This document shows positions 1 to 7,335 of a stretch of DNA of 64,000 bases, piece after piece. A program made the position numbers and the translations under genes. The stretch is taken from assembly GCA_964569015.1 (NCBI GenBank), contig CAZMSN010000006.1, forward strand, positions 16,095-80,094, in the 5' to 3' direction. This stretch comes from CAYQEC01 sp964569015. Its GTDB lineage: Bacteria > Actinomycetota > Acidimicrobiia > Spongiisociales > UBA5794. Below the pieces are notes generated by a model. That model was not told where the DNA came from and searched no databases. It was given only the letters and a program-made list of their open reading frames with translations. Within the stretch, counting starts at the first letter, position 1, and every line of letters begins with the position of its first letter.

Positions 1-464
1 TGACTTCCCGGCTGCTCGGCAACCGCCATCGAGGCGGCGTAGGCGAAGCGGTTCGACGGGCCGACGACGAAGTTGTCGAATGTGTACTTGGTCGTGACGG
101 GTTGCGCCAGCGAATCGTCGTCCGTCGTCGGGGGAGCACCTTGTGAGGCCGGGTCGTCCGTCGTGGGAAGGGAGGGGGCCGGCTGCTGCGGCGGCTCGCT
201 GATCCGGAGCAGGACGGGAGTCTCGGCACCGAAGACGGCCGCGGCTGCTTCTCGGATCACGTCGAGGTGTCGGTCACGAACCCAGCGCAGATGGAAGTCC
301 GACGGCGCCTGCAAGATCAGTGAGCCGTCACAGACCTCGAGCTGGAGCGGAGAGATCCAAGTCTTCCAGGCAACGGGGCTGACCCGATCCTGGACTTGGG
401 CGGTGAACGCGTCACAGGGGGAGGACGCAGTTTGTGGTTCGACTGATGCCATGTCTCGTGTCAT
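1..464 (-). CDS. dnaA: Chromosomal replication initiator DnaA, N-terminal part (gene runs off the window)
   Basis: DnaA is the AAA+ initiator that melts oriC. Reading the minus strand from 464 gives an open frame to the window edge (about 154 residues). Residues about 10-95 look like domain I (VAWKTWISPLQL, then a Phe-His-Leu-Arg-Trp stretch), followed by a Pro/Thr/Asp-rich linker (domain II) and the start of the AAA+ domain (YTFDNFVVGPSNRFAYAA), which is diagnostic. Two in-frame ATG codons are possible, at 464 and 452; neither has a strong Shine-Dalgarno, so the start is uncertain. It is divergent from rpmH, the usual arrangement at actinobacterial origins. The C-terminal part (Walker A and domain IV) lies outside the window. 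Confidence 0.93.
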   Translation of the reverse strand, partial: MTRDMASVEPQTASSPCDAFTAQVQDRVSPVAWKTWISPLQLEVCDGSLILQAPSDFHLRWVRDRHLDVIREAAAAVFGAETPVLLRISEPPQQPAPSLPTTDDPASQGAPPTTDDDSLAQPVTTKYTFDNFVVGPSNRFAYAASMAVAEQPGS

Positions 465-931
465 CGATTGGCGGCTGTTTCTGTATCCACACACCTATCC
501 ACACCTTGTGGAGAAGCGTCTGCAGTCGCAGCCGCGGGTGCGTCCGTTCCTACCGGGGAAGCGGCGGGTTGAACCGCCAAGGCTCGGTGAGTATATGAAG
601 CGCCGGACAGCCTCGGCAAGAGTGCCAAAACGCGCGCTGCGGTGGTCCGGCGCTTTGTGCGGGATAGGGCGAAAATGCAGACAGGTCAAGGGTTTTCGGA
701 GCAGCAGCAGCGGCCGGATCGGGTGCCGAGACATGGCTGATGCCTATCGCGAGGCCTTATTCTTTCTTTCGCGGGTGACGCGGACTTTTCGCGCCGTTGC
801 GGTTTGACCGGTGCCGGGTCGGCTCGACCGGGGGCGAGCGCCGGTCATGGGGCCCGCGGCTTTGACAATGCTCGGATGCGGTCCGTAACCTGTCCCGCCG
901 TACCGCTACTTCGGTTCCTGGACTCCTTCTC
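465..931. promoter_or_regulatory. dnaA-rpmH intergenic region with DnaA-box cluster
   Basis: This 467-bp gap holds three sequences that each match the DnaA box TTATCCACA at 8 of 9 positions within 33 bp: 483-491 (GTATCCACA, plus), 495-503 (CTATCCACA, plus) and 507-515 (TTCTCCACA, minus). They sit just upstream of dnaA, so they may serve dnaA autoregulation, origin function or both. In many Actinobacteria the functional oriC is on the dnaN side of dnaA, which is outside the window. A minus-strand -10-like TATACT lies at 590-595 and a short hairpin (GGCGG/CCGCC) near 563-578. A mildly AT-rich patch lies near 759-775. No gene is seen here. Confidence 0.7.
862..891 (+). promoter_or_regulatory. 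Candidate rpmH promoter
   Basis: A perfect -35 hexamer TTGACA (862-867) is followed after 18 bp by TAACCT (886-891), which fits the actinobacterial TANNNT -10. It lies about 40 bp upstream of the rpmH ATG and would drive the rpmH-rnpA-yidD-yidC run. Confidence 0.65.
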
Positions 932-1066
932 ATGAAACGCACCTATCAGCCGAACGTGCGCCGGCGGAAGCGAAAGCATGGCTTTCGTCTCCGGATGCGG
1001 ACGCGCGCCGGACGCTCCCTCATCAAGCGCCGCCGTGGCAAAGGCCGGCAGCGACTCACCGCGTAG
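932..1066 (+). CDS. rpmH: 50S ribosomal protein L34
   Basis: L34 is a small basic protein of the large ribosomal subunit. This 44-residue frame begins MKRTYQPNVRRRKRKHGF and ends in a Lys/Arg-rich tail (KRRRGKGRQRLTA), which matches the whole family from end to end at its usual length. It lies between dnaA (divergent) and rnpA, the conserved neighbourhood at bacterial origins. The rnpA GTG starts one base after this stop, so the two are probably translationally coupled. Confidence 0.97.
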   Translation: MKRTYQPNVRRRKRKHGFRLRMRTRAGRSLIKRRRGKGRQRLTA

Positions 1067-1067
1067 G

Positions 1068-1412
1068 GTGCGCCCCTATCGTCCGCTGCGGGGGCGTGGT
1101 GCGTTTACCCGGGTCTACCGGGTCGGCAGGCGAATCCGCCGGGGTGACGTGACCGTAGTCACGTCCTCGGAGGGCGCAGGCCTTCCCCTGGTGGGGCTGG
1201 TGGCAGGGAAACGGGTCGGAAACGCGGTCGAGCGAAACCGGGCGAAGCGCCGGATGCGGGAAGCGATGGCGCGGGTTCCGCTCGAGCACGATACGGTCTA
1301 CGTCGTGATCGCCGGTCCCGGCGTGAACGAGGCCGACTTCGATCGGCTTGTCGATTGGCTGCAAGAGGCAAGCGACGCAGGGTCGGCCGACGCCGGCGAG
1401 GAGGATGCGTGA
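1068..1412 (+). CDS. rnpA: Ribonuclease P protein component
   Basis: RnpA binds RNase P RNA and helps it remove 5' leaders from tRNA precursors. The 114-residue product contains the family signature RVGNAVERNRAKRRMREA (the RNR motif) and an N-terminal basic strand (RGRGAFTRVYRVGRR). I start it at GTG 1068, directly after the rpmH stop, because a longer in-frame extension from 978 would run through rpmH in another frame. Its stop overlaps the yidD start (GTGA). The acidic tail after the conserved domain (DAGSADAGEEDA) is not typical of the core family. Confidence 0.95.
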   Translation: MRPYRPLRGRGAFTRVYRVGRRIRRGDVTVVTSSEGAGLPLVGLVAGKRVGNAVERNRAKRRMREAMARVPLEHDTVYVVIAGPGVNEADFDRLVDWLQEASDAGSADAGEEDA

Positions 1413-1696
1413 GAGAGAACGAGACACGGGGGCGACCGTACCAGGTGTCGTGGTGGGCGCTGGGGGTGATTGGGCTGTACCGGAGATTCGTGTCACCCCT
1501 GCTGGGCGACAATTGCCGGTATTACCCATCGTGCTCGGCGTACGCGGAGGAAGCGATCAGGGAACACGGCCTTTCTGGAGGAATCTGGATGGCCGTACGG
1601 CGGATTGCACGCTGCCACCCGTGGCATGAGGGGGGCTTCGACCCGGTGCCGGAATCGCGGCGGCGGCGCGGTAGCGAAGCGGGGGAGGCCGCATGA
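1409..1696 (+). CDS. yidD: Membrane protein insertion efficiency factor YidD
   Basis: YidD is a small membrane-associated helper of YidC-dependent insertion. The 95-residue product shows the family hallmarks: YRRFVSPLLGDNCRYYPSCS with two conserved Cys, AYAEEAIREHG, and RCHPWHEGGFDPVP near the C-terminus. GTG 1409 is chosen because a strong GAGGAGGA ribosome site lies just upstream (about 1398-1405) and the codon overlaps the rnpA stop. The yidC ATG overlaps its stop (ATGA). Confidence 0.95.
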   Translation: MRENETRGRPYQVSWWALGVIGLYRRFVSPLLGDNCRYYPSCSAYAEEAIREHGLSGGIWMAVRRIARCHPWHEGGFDPVPESRRRRGSEAGEAA

Positions 1697-2577
1697 ACCC
1701 CTGGACGTTGCTACTCAAGGCCCTCGGGAACACGATGGCCTTCTTCTATTCGATCATTCCAAGTTATGGATTCGCGATCATCATGTTGACGATCGTGGTG
1801 AGCATTCTGCTGTTCCCGCTCACGCTGAAGCAGACCCGGTCGATGAAGGCGATGCAGGAGATCCAGCCGGAGATCAAGCGGATCCAGGCGGAGTACAAGG
1901 CGGATCGTGAGGAGCTCAACAAGCAGCTCCTCGCGTTCTACAAGGAGAAGAACATCAACCCGGCGGCCGGGTGCCTGCCTCTGATAGTTCAGATGCCGAT
2001 CTGGTTCGCGCTGTTCCGGGTGCTGCGAATCGGGATCGAGAACGGCGCTTTGACCCAGGACTACATCCCGGCGTCGTCGAAGCTGGCGGCGGCGATGATC
2101 GAGGGGAAGACGAGCTTCCTCGGGATGGATCTGTTGGTCTCTCCCAACCGGGCTGCGACCGAAGGCTGGGTCAACGCGATCCCCTACGTCATCCTGGTGG
2201 CGCTGGTGGTCGTGACCGGCCTCGTGCAGACGTGGCAGATGACGCGACGTCGCAAGAGCCAGGACAAGGGGGACAAGGAAGAGTCGAAGCAGGCGCAGCA
2301 GATGCAGAAGGTGACCAAGTTCATGCCCTTGCTGTTGGGTGTGTTCTCGTGGGGTTTCCCGACGGGGCTGGTGGTGTACTTCGTGACCTCGAACTTGTTC
2401 CGGATCGGCCAGCAGGCGTTCATCTTCCGGATCGATGACGACGGCGACGAGTCGGGGCGGAAGGCCAAGCGCGGCGGGCCCGACAAATTGGGTGAGGGTA
2501 CGGATGAGGTCGAGTCTCCCGAACCGCCGCAGCGCTCACCGCATGCAAGCAAGAAGCGCAAGAGGCGCAGGAGGTAG
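1693..2577 (+). CDS. yidC: Membrane protein insertase YidC/Oxa1
   Basis: YidC inserts membrane proteins alone or with SecYEG. The 294-residue product has about five hydrophobic segments (near residues 15-35, 96-115, 160-180, 210-230, with a re-entrant stretch) and the Oxa1 core with PLTLKQTRSMKAMQEIQPE, a coiled cytoplasmic loop and GCLPLIVQMPIWFALFRVL. The conserved Arg for substrate contact lies in the first core helix region. It lacks the large periplasmic domain of proteobacterial YidC, which is normal for Actinobacteria, and ends in a strongly basic tail (KKRKRRRR) likely to bind ribosomes. It overlaps yidD by 4 bp and precedes khpB, another conserved link. Confidence 0.96.
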   Translation: MNPWTLLLKALGNTMAFFYSIIPSYGFAIIMLTIVVSILLFPLTLKQTRSMKAMQEIQPEIKRIQAEYKADREELNKQLLAFYKEKNINPAAGCLPLIVQMPIWFALFRVLRIGIENGALTQDYIPASSKLAAAMIEGKTSFLGMDLLVSPNRAATEGWVNAIPYVILVALVVVTGLVQTWQMTRRRKSQDKGDKEESKQAQQMQKVTKFMPLLLGVFSWGFPTGLVVYFVTSNLFRIGQQAFIFRIDDDGDESGRKAKRGGPDKLGEGTDEVESPEPPQRSPHASKKRKRRRR

Positions 2578-2581
2578 CCGA

Positions 2582-3514
2582 GTGATGAACTGGGTGGAGG
2601 CGGTCGGAAAGACGGTGGACGAAGCTATCGCCGAAGCCATGAAGGCCCTGAACGTGGAGTCGGACAGAGACGTGGACGTCGAAGTGTTGCAGGAGCCGAA
2701 GCCGGGCTTCTTGGGGCTGGGCGGCAGAGAGGCGTTGGTGCGGGTGACGGCGAAGCCCCGCTCGAAGCGTCGCCGGCGTCGTCGGTCAGCGGGATCTGAG
2801 GGGGCGAAGGCGCCGAAGGGGGACAAGAGGGGTGAGAAGAAGCAAGCCGACGAGGGGGGCGCTGCCAAGAAGGGCAGAAAAGAGCGGCACGAGGGGGGCG
2901 CTGCCAAGAAGGGCAGAAAAGAGCGGCACGAGGGGCACGATGTGCGCGAGGATGAACGGAAGTCGCGCAACGACAGGCCGAAGAAGGCACGCGAGGGCAC
3001 GAAAGACAGAGGCGGGAAGATGCAGAGCGGGTCGTCGGAAACCATGGAGGGCGTTGACATCGAGCAGCAGGCAGGTGTAGCGAAGGAATTCGTTGAGGGG
3101 CTCATCGGTGCGTTCGGGCTGGAAGGTGCGGTCGCGACTCGGATTGATGAGGACATCCTCTACGTGGACATCACGGGAGAGCAGACGGAGGCGTTGATTG
3201 GACCGCGCGGGTCTGTGATGCAGGCGATCCTCGAGTTGACGCGCACCGTGATACAACGGAAGACTTTCGGGGCTCCGAGGATGCGTATCGATATCTCCGG
3301 CTACGCGGAACGCCGTCGGGAAGCGCTGAACATCTATGCCAGGAAGCTGGCGGAGAAGGTGATGGCCGAGGGCGGGGAAGTGATGCTGGAAGCAATGAAT
3401 CCGGCAGACCGTAAGGTCGTGCACGATGCTGTCTCCGAGATCGAGGGTGTGCGGTCGTTCTCGGAGGGTGAGGACCCCCAGCGATCGGTCGTCATAGCGG
3501 CAGTCGAGGACTGA
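2582..3514 (+). CDS. khpB: RNA-binding protein KhpB/Jag (Jag_N, KH and R3H domains)
   Basis: KhpB (Jag, EloR) is an RNA-binding protein tied to cell elongation and division, normally encoded beside yidC. Order of domains: Jag_N (residues about 1-55, with GFLGLGGREALV), a long Lys/Arg/Glu-rich disordered linker (about 60-155), a KH-type domain (about 165-240, LIGPRGSVMQAI) and an R3H domain ending with RKVVH. The linker carries a 39-bp tandem duplication. GTG 2582 lies 8 nt after an AGGAGG (2568-2573); ATG 2585 directly after it is an equal alternative. The stop precedes the rsmG region by about 65 bp. Confidence 0.93.
   Translation: MMNWVEAVGKTVDEAIAEAMKALNVESDRDVDVEVLQEPKPGFLGLGGREALVRVTAKPRSKRRRRRRSAGSEGAKAPKGDKRGEKKQADEGGAAKKGRKERHEGGAAKKGRKERHEGHDVREDERKSRNDRPKKAREGTKDRGGKMQSGSSETMEGVDIEQQAGVAKEFVEGLIGAFGLEGAVATRIDEDILYVDITGEQTEALIGPRGSVMQAILELTRTVIQRKTFGAPRMRIDISGYAERRREALNIYARKLAEKVMAEGGEVMLEAMNPADRKVVHDAVSEIEGVRSFSEGEDPQRSVVIAAVED
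2852..2929 (+). repeat. 39-bp tandem repeat, two identical copies, inside khpB
   Basis: Copies at 2852-2890 and 2891-2929 are identical and encode the 13-residue unit EGGAAKKGRKERH twice in the basic linker of KhpB. In-frame length and perfect identity point to recent slippage or duplication. Copy number may vary between strains. Confidence 0.95.
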
Positions 3515-3579
3515 CCGGACGCGACAGGTAGGAGGGAGAATCGGTCCGCGGCGACCGTCTTCCGTGTACGATCCGGTCG

Positions 3580-4257
3580 ATGTTTCACGTTGAACATGAC
3601 CCACTTGCGGCGGTACGACGAGCATCCGAGTGGGTCGGGCACTCTCTCGATGCCGCTCAGGAGGGCACGCTCGCACGGTACGCTGAGTGGCTCTGTGTCG
3701 AGGCCATTCCGGCTGGTGGCCTCGGCCCGCAGGAAGCGGCGAGATTGTGGGTCCGGCACGTCGCTGATTCCGTGACCTTCGCCATCGGATGCAAGCCGGA
3801 GACGGCTACTGGTCTCGACATCGGTTCCGGCGCGGGCTTGCCTGGGATTCCGCTGGCGATCCTGCTCCCCCACGTCACATTCACGCTTCTTGACCGTTCT
3901 GGCCGTCGATGTGAGCTGCTCGCTCGGGCGATACGAATCCTCGATCTGTCCAATGTGGACGTGCACCGGGGGGAGGCAGCCGATCTCGTCGACCGCTACG
4001 ATCTCGTGATATCGCGGGGCTCCCTGCGGCTTCTCGAAAGCGTGGAGAGCATGCCGCGGCTTGTGGCGCCGGGCGGGTCCGCGGTGTACGGTTTGAGCCA
4101 TGGCAGTGACGGTGACTCGAGCGATGGGGTACACAATGCGCTCGCAGCGGGTTGGGAGCTCGTGGAGGTGCCGCACGAGATCCTTGACTCGCCGGCTCGG
4201 CTTCTTAGGATGACGGTGTCATACGAGTCTTCAGGAGGAAACGATGCCGTCGCATGA
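3580..4257 (+). CDS. rsmG: 16S rRNA (guanine-527-N7) methyltransferase RsmG (GidB)
   Basis: RsmG uses SAM to methylate G527 of 16S rRNA; its loss gives low-level streptomycin resistance in other bacteria. The 225-residue product begins MFHVEH, the N-terminus typical of many rsmG genes because it overlaps a parS-like site. SAM motif I is GLDIGSGAGLPGIPLAI, followed by LLDRSGRRCELL (motif II) and DLVISRGS. It lies just before parA, and its last 14 bp overlap the parA start. The position gidB-parA-parB is strongly conserved near origins. Confidence 0.95.
   Translation: MFHVEHDPLAAVRRASEWVGHSLDAAQEGTLARYAEWLCVEAIPAGGLGPQEAARLWVRHVADSVTFAIGCKPETATGLDIGSGAGLPGIPLAILLPHVTFTLLDRSGRRCELLARAIRILDLSNVDVHRGEAADLVDRYDLVISRGSLRLLESVESMPRLVAPGGSAVYGLSHGSDGDSSDGVHNALAAGWELVEVPHEILDSPARLLRMTVSYESSGGNDAVA
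3581..3596 (+). promoter_or_regulatory. parS-like centromere site overlapping the rsmG start
   Basis: TGTTTCACGTTGAACA matches the 16-bp ParB site TGTTTCACGTGAAACA at 14 of 16 positions; the two mismatches are on the right of the centre (TG for GA), so the dyad is imperfect. It lies over codons 1-6 of rsmG and less than 700 bp from parA, a place where parS sites are known in several bacteria. I saw no perfect parS elsewhere in the window. Confidence 0.6.
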
Positions 4258-5026
4258 GGCGGTGGTCGTCGCCGTGGCCAACCAGAAAGGCGGCGTCGGG
4301 AAATCGACGACTGCCATCAATCTGGGCGCCGCCCTCGCCTTCCAGGGAGAGCGCGTCCTCCTCGTTGATCTCGATCCCCAGGGGAACACGTCCTCGGGAC
4401 TCGGTATCGATAGGAACGCACTGGAGTACTCCGTCTACGACGTCCTGATCAACGACGCCGCGGTGGAGGACGCCGTCGAGCCAACGTCAGTCCGGGACCT
4501 CTTCGTGGTGCCGGCGACGATCGAACTGGCGGGAGCCGAGATAGAATTGGTTTCGATGTTCTCTCGGGAGACACAACTGGCTCGGGCACTGAAGCCGACG
4601 GTGGGAGAGTACGATTTTGTCTTCGTGGATTGCCCGCCATCGTTGGGCCTGCTCACCATCAATGGCCTGGCGGCCGCGAACGAGGCGATCATTCCCATCC
4701 AATGCGAGTACTACGCACTGGAAGGTGTGACACAGCTCATGCGCAACATTGAGCTCGTCAAACGGAATCTCAACCCTCAGCTTGAGGTTGAAGGTGTCGT
4801 ACTCACCATGTTCGATGGTCGCACCACGTTGGCGTCCGATGTCGTCCGTCAAGTGAGGGAGCATTTTGGGGAGACGACATACCGAACCGTAATCCCGCGT
4901 ACCGTCCGGCTTTCCGAGGCGCCCTCCTACGGGGAGCCCATCGAGGCATACCAGCCCATGTCGAGGGGAGCGATCGCCTACCGTGAGTTGGCTCGGGAGT
5001 TCCGGAGGCGCCATGGCCGCGCGTAA
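4244..5026 (+). CDS. parA: Chromosome partitioning ATPase ParA (Soj)
   Basis: ParA forms ATP-dependent dimers on the nucleoid and moves ParB-parS complexes. The 260-residue product has the deviant Walker A KGGVGKSTTAINLG (residues about 13-26), the Walker A' DLDPQGNTSSGLG and Walker B FVDCPPSLG, with the usual SEAPSYGEPI near the C-terminus. AGGAGG at 4233-4238 supports ATG 4244. It overlaps rsmG upstream and parB downstream, so the three are probably one operon. Confidence 0.97.
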   Translation: MPSHEAVVVAVANQKGGVGKSTTAINLGAALAFQGERVLLVDLDPQGNTSSGLGIDRNALEYSVYDVLINDAAVEDAVEPTSVRDLFVVPATIELAGAEIELVSMFSRETQLARALKPTVGEYDFVFVDCPPSLGLLTINGLAAANEAIIPIQCEYYALEGVTQLMRNIELVKRNLNPQLEVEGVVLTMFDGRTTLASDVVRQVREHFGETTYRTVIPRTVRLSEAPSYGEPIEAYQPMSRGAIAYRELAREFRRRHGRA

Positions 5027-5870
5027 GACGGGCCTCGGGAGAGGCCTCGATGCCCTCATTCCCGTCAAACGGCCCGAGCGGGGGTTCTCTTCACTGCCGC
5101 TGGACCGCATCGCGCCGAACCCCCGTCAGCCGCGCACACATTTCGACGAGGAAGGCCTCGTTGCGCTGGCCGATTCGATCCGCGAAGTGGGCGTCCTGCA
5201 GCCCATCGTGGTGCGACCCGGCGACGTGGCGGGTGAGTACCTCCTGATTGCAGGCGAAAGGCGCTGTCGGGCAGCCCGCCTCGCAGGACTGGCCGAGGTT
5301 CCGGCCATCATCCGCGAAGACACCGACGACAACGCCGGCTTGACGGAAGCCCTCATTGAGAATGTGCAGCGCGAGGATCTCTCTCCGCTCGAGGAGGCGG
5401 CCGGCTACCGGGATCTCCTGGAACATTATGCCATGACGCACGAGCAGATCGCAGGTAGGGTCGGCAAGAGCCGGAGTGCCGTCACCAACACGTTGCGATT
5501 GCTGCAACTCCCGGCGGCGATCCAGGGTCTGCTCGGAAGAGGCGAGCTTTCGGCGGGTCACGCCCGGGCGTTGCTGGCAATCGAGGATGATTCGTACGCA
5601 GTTCACATCGGTCGCCGGGCGGCGGCGGAGGGATGGTCGGTGCGCCAGGTGGAGGACGCGGTGCGGGCCCGAGCCGGTGGCGCAGGGAAGCGCCCTCGCC
5701 AGCGCCGCGTCAAGCTGCGACCGGCGGCCATCGTGGAGCTCGAGGACCGGCTGGGCGAGTTCCTCGGTACCAACGTCAAGATCGATTATGGCGGGCGTGG
5801 CGGGAAGGTAGTGATCCGGTTCACCTCGCTCGACGACCTTGAGCGCATCTACCGCCAGTTCTACGTCTGA
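5013..5870 (+). CDS. parB: Chromosome partitioning protein ParB (Spo0J)
   Basis: ParB is the CTP-dependent clamp that loads at parS. The 285-residue product starts MAARKTGLGRGLDALIP (the ParA-interacting N-terminus), followed by NPRQPRTHFDEEGL, the CTP-binding GERRCRAARLAG motif and the helix-turn-helix MTHEQIAGRVGKSRSAVTNTLRLLQ. The C-terminal dimer domain ends in LERIYRQFYV. ATG 5013 is chosen over upstream in-frame codons because the LGRGLDAL box lies at the normal distance and GGAGG lies at 5003-5007. It overlaps the parA stop. Confidence 0.97.
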   Translation: MAARKTGLGRGLDALIPVKRPERGFSSLPLDRIAPNPRQPRTHFDEEGLVALADSIREVGVLQPIVVRPGDVAGEYLLIAGERRCRAARLAGLAEVPAIIREDTDDNAGLTEALIENVQREDLSPLEEAAGYRDLLEHYAMTHEQIAGRVGKSRSAVTNTLRLLQLPAAIQGLLGRGELSAGHARALLAIEDDSYAVHIGRRAAAEGWSVRQVEDAVRARAGGAGKRPRQRRVKLRPAAIVELEDRLGEFLGTNVKIDYGGRGGKVVIRFTSLDDLERIYRQFYV

Positions 5871-5909
5871 CGGCTATCCCCGGGGCTCAGGGAGATGCCG
5901 ATAGCCTCC

Positions 5910-6887
5910 TCAGAAACGAGGACGGCCCCTGTCACTGGATGCGAGGAGGTCTATCAATCCCTGGGCGGCCTGCCCGGCTATCTGCTCGGTCAGTGGCTCA
6001 ACCGCGATCAGGACCGCAGGAGAGCGGGTGTTCTTGAGAATGGGCACGGCTCGACCGTGCGTGGCAAGGCCGAGACGGCGGCCGATCGAAGCAGCGATGG
6101 CGGCGCCGGCGTCGGACCGGCTGTGCGCCGACTCGAAAAAGAAGACCGCATGCTCGCCATCACGCGGCAGGCGGAAGGCGATGACGAGATCGACCCCCAG
6201 GCGATTGGCGCGGAAGGCTCGCACTCGCTCTGTTGGGGCGGTGTCAGCGCTGTGCGAGAGTACGGGGATACCACCCATATCCTGGATGATGAGCGAGAAG
6301 GTAAGCGATGGGTGCCACGTTGCCTGGGCCTCAGCTTCGTCGCGGCACGAGGCGTCGATGTAGATGTGGAGGCCGGCGACGGTGGGGGGGAGGTTCTCGA
6401 GCCAGACGTGATCGCGAACAACCTCGCGACCCGCCTTGTTCGTGGCACGGCTCATCAGGTCGAGTTCTTGTGCAAAGTCGTGCCCGACGATGCCATCCTC
6501 GCCCATGCGTCGATTCGACTGGAACTCCAGCACCGCTCGCAGCGTGGCGGGCCCGAAGATGCCATCCACCTTGTTGGCGTCGAAACCGAGGGCGTTGAGG
6601 CGCCGCTGCAACTCCGCGACGTCGTCGCCGTGCATCATGGGGACCCGGTGATAGAGAGGCCGCTGACCGAGGCGATAGCTCGCCGCCACGAGAGCCCGCC
6701 AGGTGTCGGTTCCCACGATCCCGTCAACGCCGAGGCCACGAGCCTGCTGGAAAGCGCGGACGGCGGCTTCGGTGGCGGGGCCGAAACAGCCCTCTGAATC
6801 CTCACCGGCGTCGAAGCCGAGAGTGCCCAGCCGATCCTGAATGTCCCGGATCGGCTCCCCCTCGTCACCGGTGCGGTAGAGCCTCAC
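5910..6887 (-). CDS. cwlM: CwlM-like protein: two peptidoglycan-binding domains plus a degenerate amidase_3 domain
   Basis: In mycobacteria CwlM is a cytoplasmic, PknB-controlled regulator of peptidoglycan synthesis that looks like an amidase. This 325-residue product has the same layout: two PG_binding_1 repeats (residues about 8-70 and 85-150, each with DGIxGPAT or DGIVGTDT) and an amidase_3-like region (about 170-320). No signal peptide is visible. The expected zinc-binding motifs look lost: the DPGHGG-type strand reads YIDASCRDE, no His is found at the NxxxA-SiHaN position (VIAFRLPRD), and the late Glu of PavLxElG reads AVLIAVE. It starts at GTG 6887, 12 bp after trxA, in the mycobacterial order trxB-trxA-cwlM. 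The name rests on synteny and layout. Confidence 0.82.
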   Translation of the reverse strand: MRLYRTGDEGEPIRDIQDRLGTLGFDAGEDSEGCFGPATEAAVRAFQQARGLGVDGIVGTDTWRALVAASYRLGQRPLYHRVPMMHGDDVAELQRRLNALGFDANKVDGIFGPATLRAVLEFQSNRRMGEDGIVGHDFAQELDLMSRATNKAGREVVRDHVWLENLPPTVAGLHIYIDASCRDEAEAQATWHPSLTFSLIIQDMGGIPVLSHSADTAPTERVRAFRANRLGVDLVIAFRLPRDGEHAVFFFESAHSRSDAGAAIAASIGRRLGLATHGRAVPILKNTRSPAVLIAVEPLTEQIAGQAAQGLIDLLASSDRGRPRF

Positions 6888-6899
6888 GACCCCATGCTC

Positions 6900-7226
6900 T
6901 CACACAATGAACTCGGCGAGATCCTCTTCGAGCTGATGCTTGGAACGAGCGCCGATGAGCCGCCTCCTCTCGACGCCGCCGGCGAAGATGATCATCGTCG
7001 GAAGGCTCATGATCTCGTGCGTCATGGCCGCCTGCTGGTTCTCATCGACGTTGAGCGCGGCGACGGTCAGTTTGCCCGTGTTAGCCGCCGCGATCTCATC
7101 GAGGGGGCCGCTCATCATTTTGCAGGGAGCGCACCACTCGGCCCAGAAATCCACGAGAACCGGTGTCTGGCCTGAGATGAGATCCGGCAAGGTGGCATCG
7201 GTTGCCACGACGGTGTTGTTGCCCAT
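6900..7226 (-). CDS. trxA: Thioredoxin
   Basis: Thioredoxin reduces protein disulfides in the cytoplasm and is re-reduced by TrxB. The 108-residue product has the active site WCAPCK at residues 31-36 and the cis-Pro loop SLPTMI (Pro76), within the standard fold and length. It lies between trxB and the cwlM-like gene. The 109-bp gap to trxB upstream may hold its own promoter. Confidence 0.96.
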   Translation of the reverse strand: MGNNTVVATDATLPDLISGQTPVLVDFWAEWCAPCKMMSGPLDEIAAANTGKLTVAALNVDENQQAAMTHEIMSLPTMIIFAGGVERRRLIGARSKHQLEEDLAEFIV

Positions 7227-7335
7227 GAGTCCCGACCCGAGGCAGGGTCGTCACCTCCTTGCGGTGTCGTTCGAGGAGGTGATTCTGCCCGCGGCGCCGG
7301 CCGTGTCAAGGACGATGGATACGGCGGCCACAGCT

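Noticed and set aside
978..1067. Longer rnpA start inside rpmH
   Set aside because: It overlaps nearly all of rpmH in another frame; the extension has no RnpA homology.
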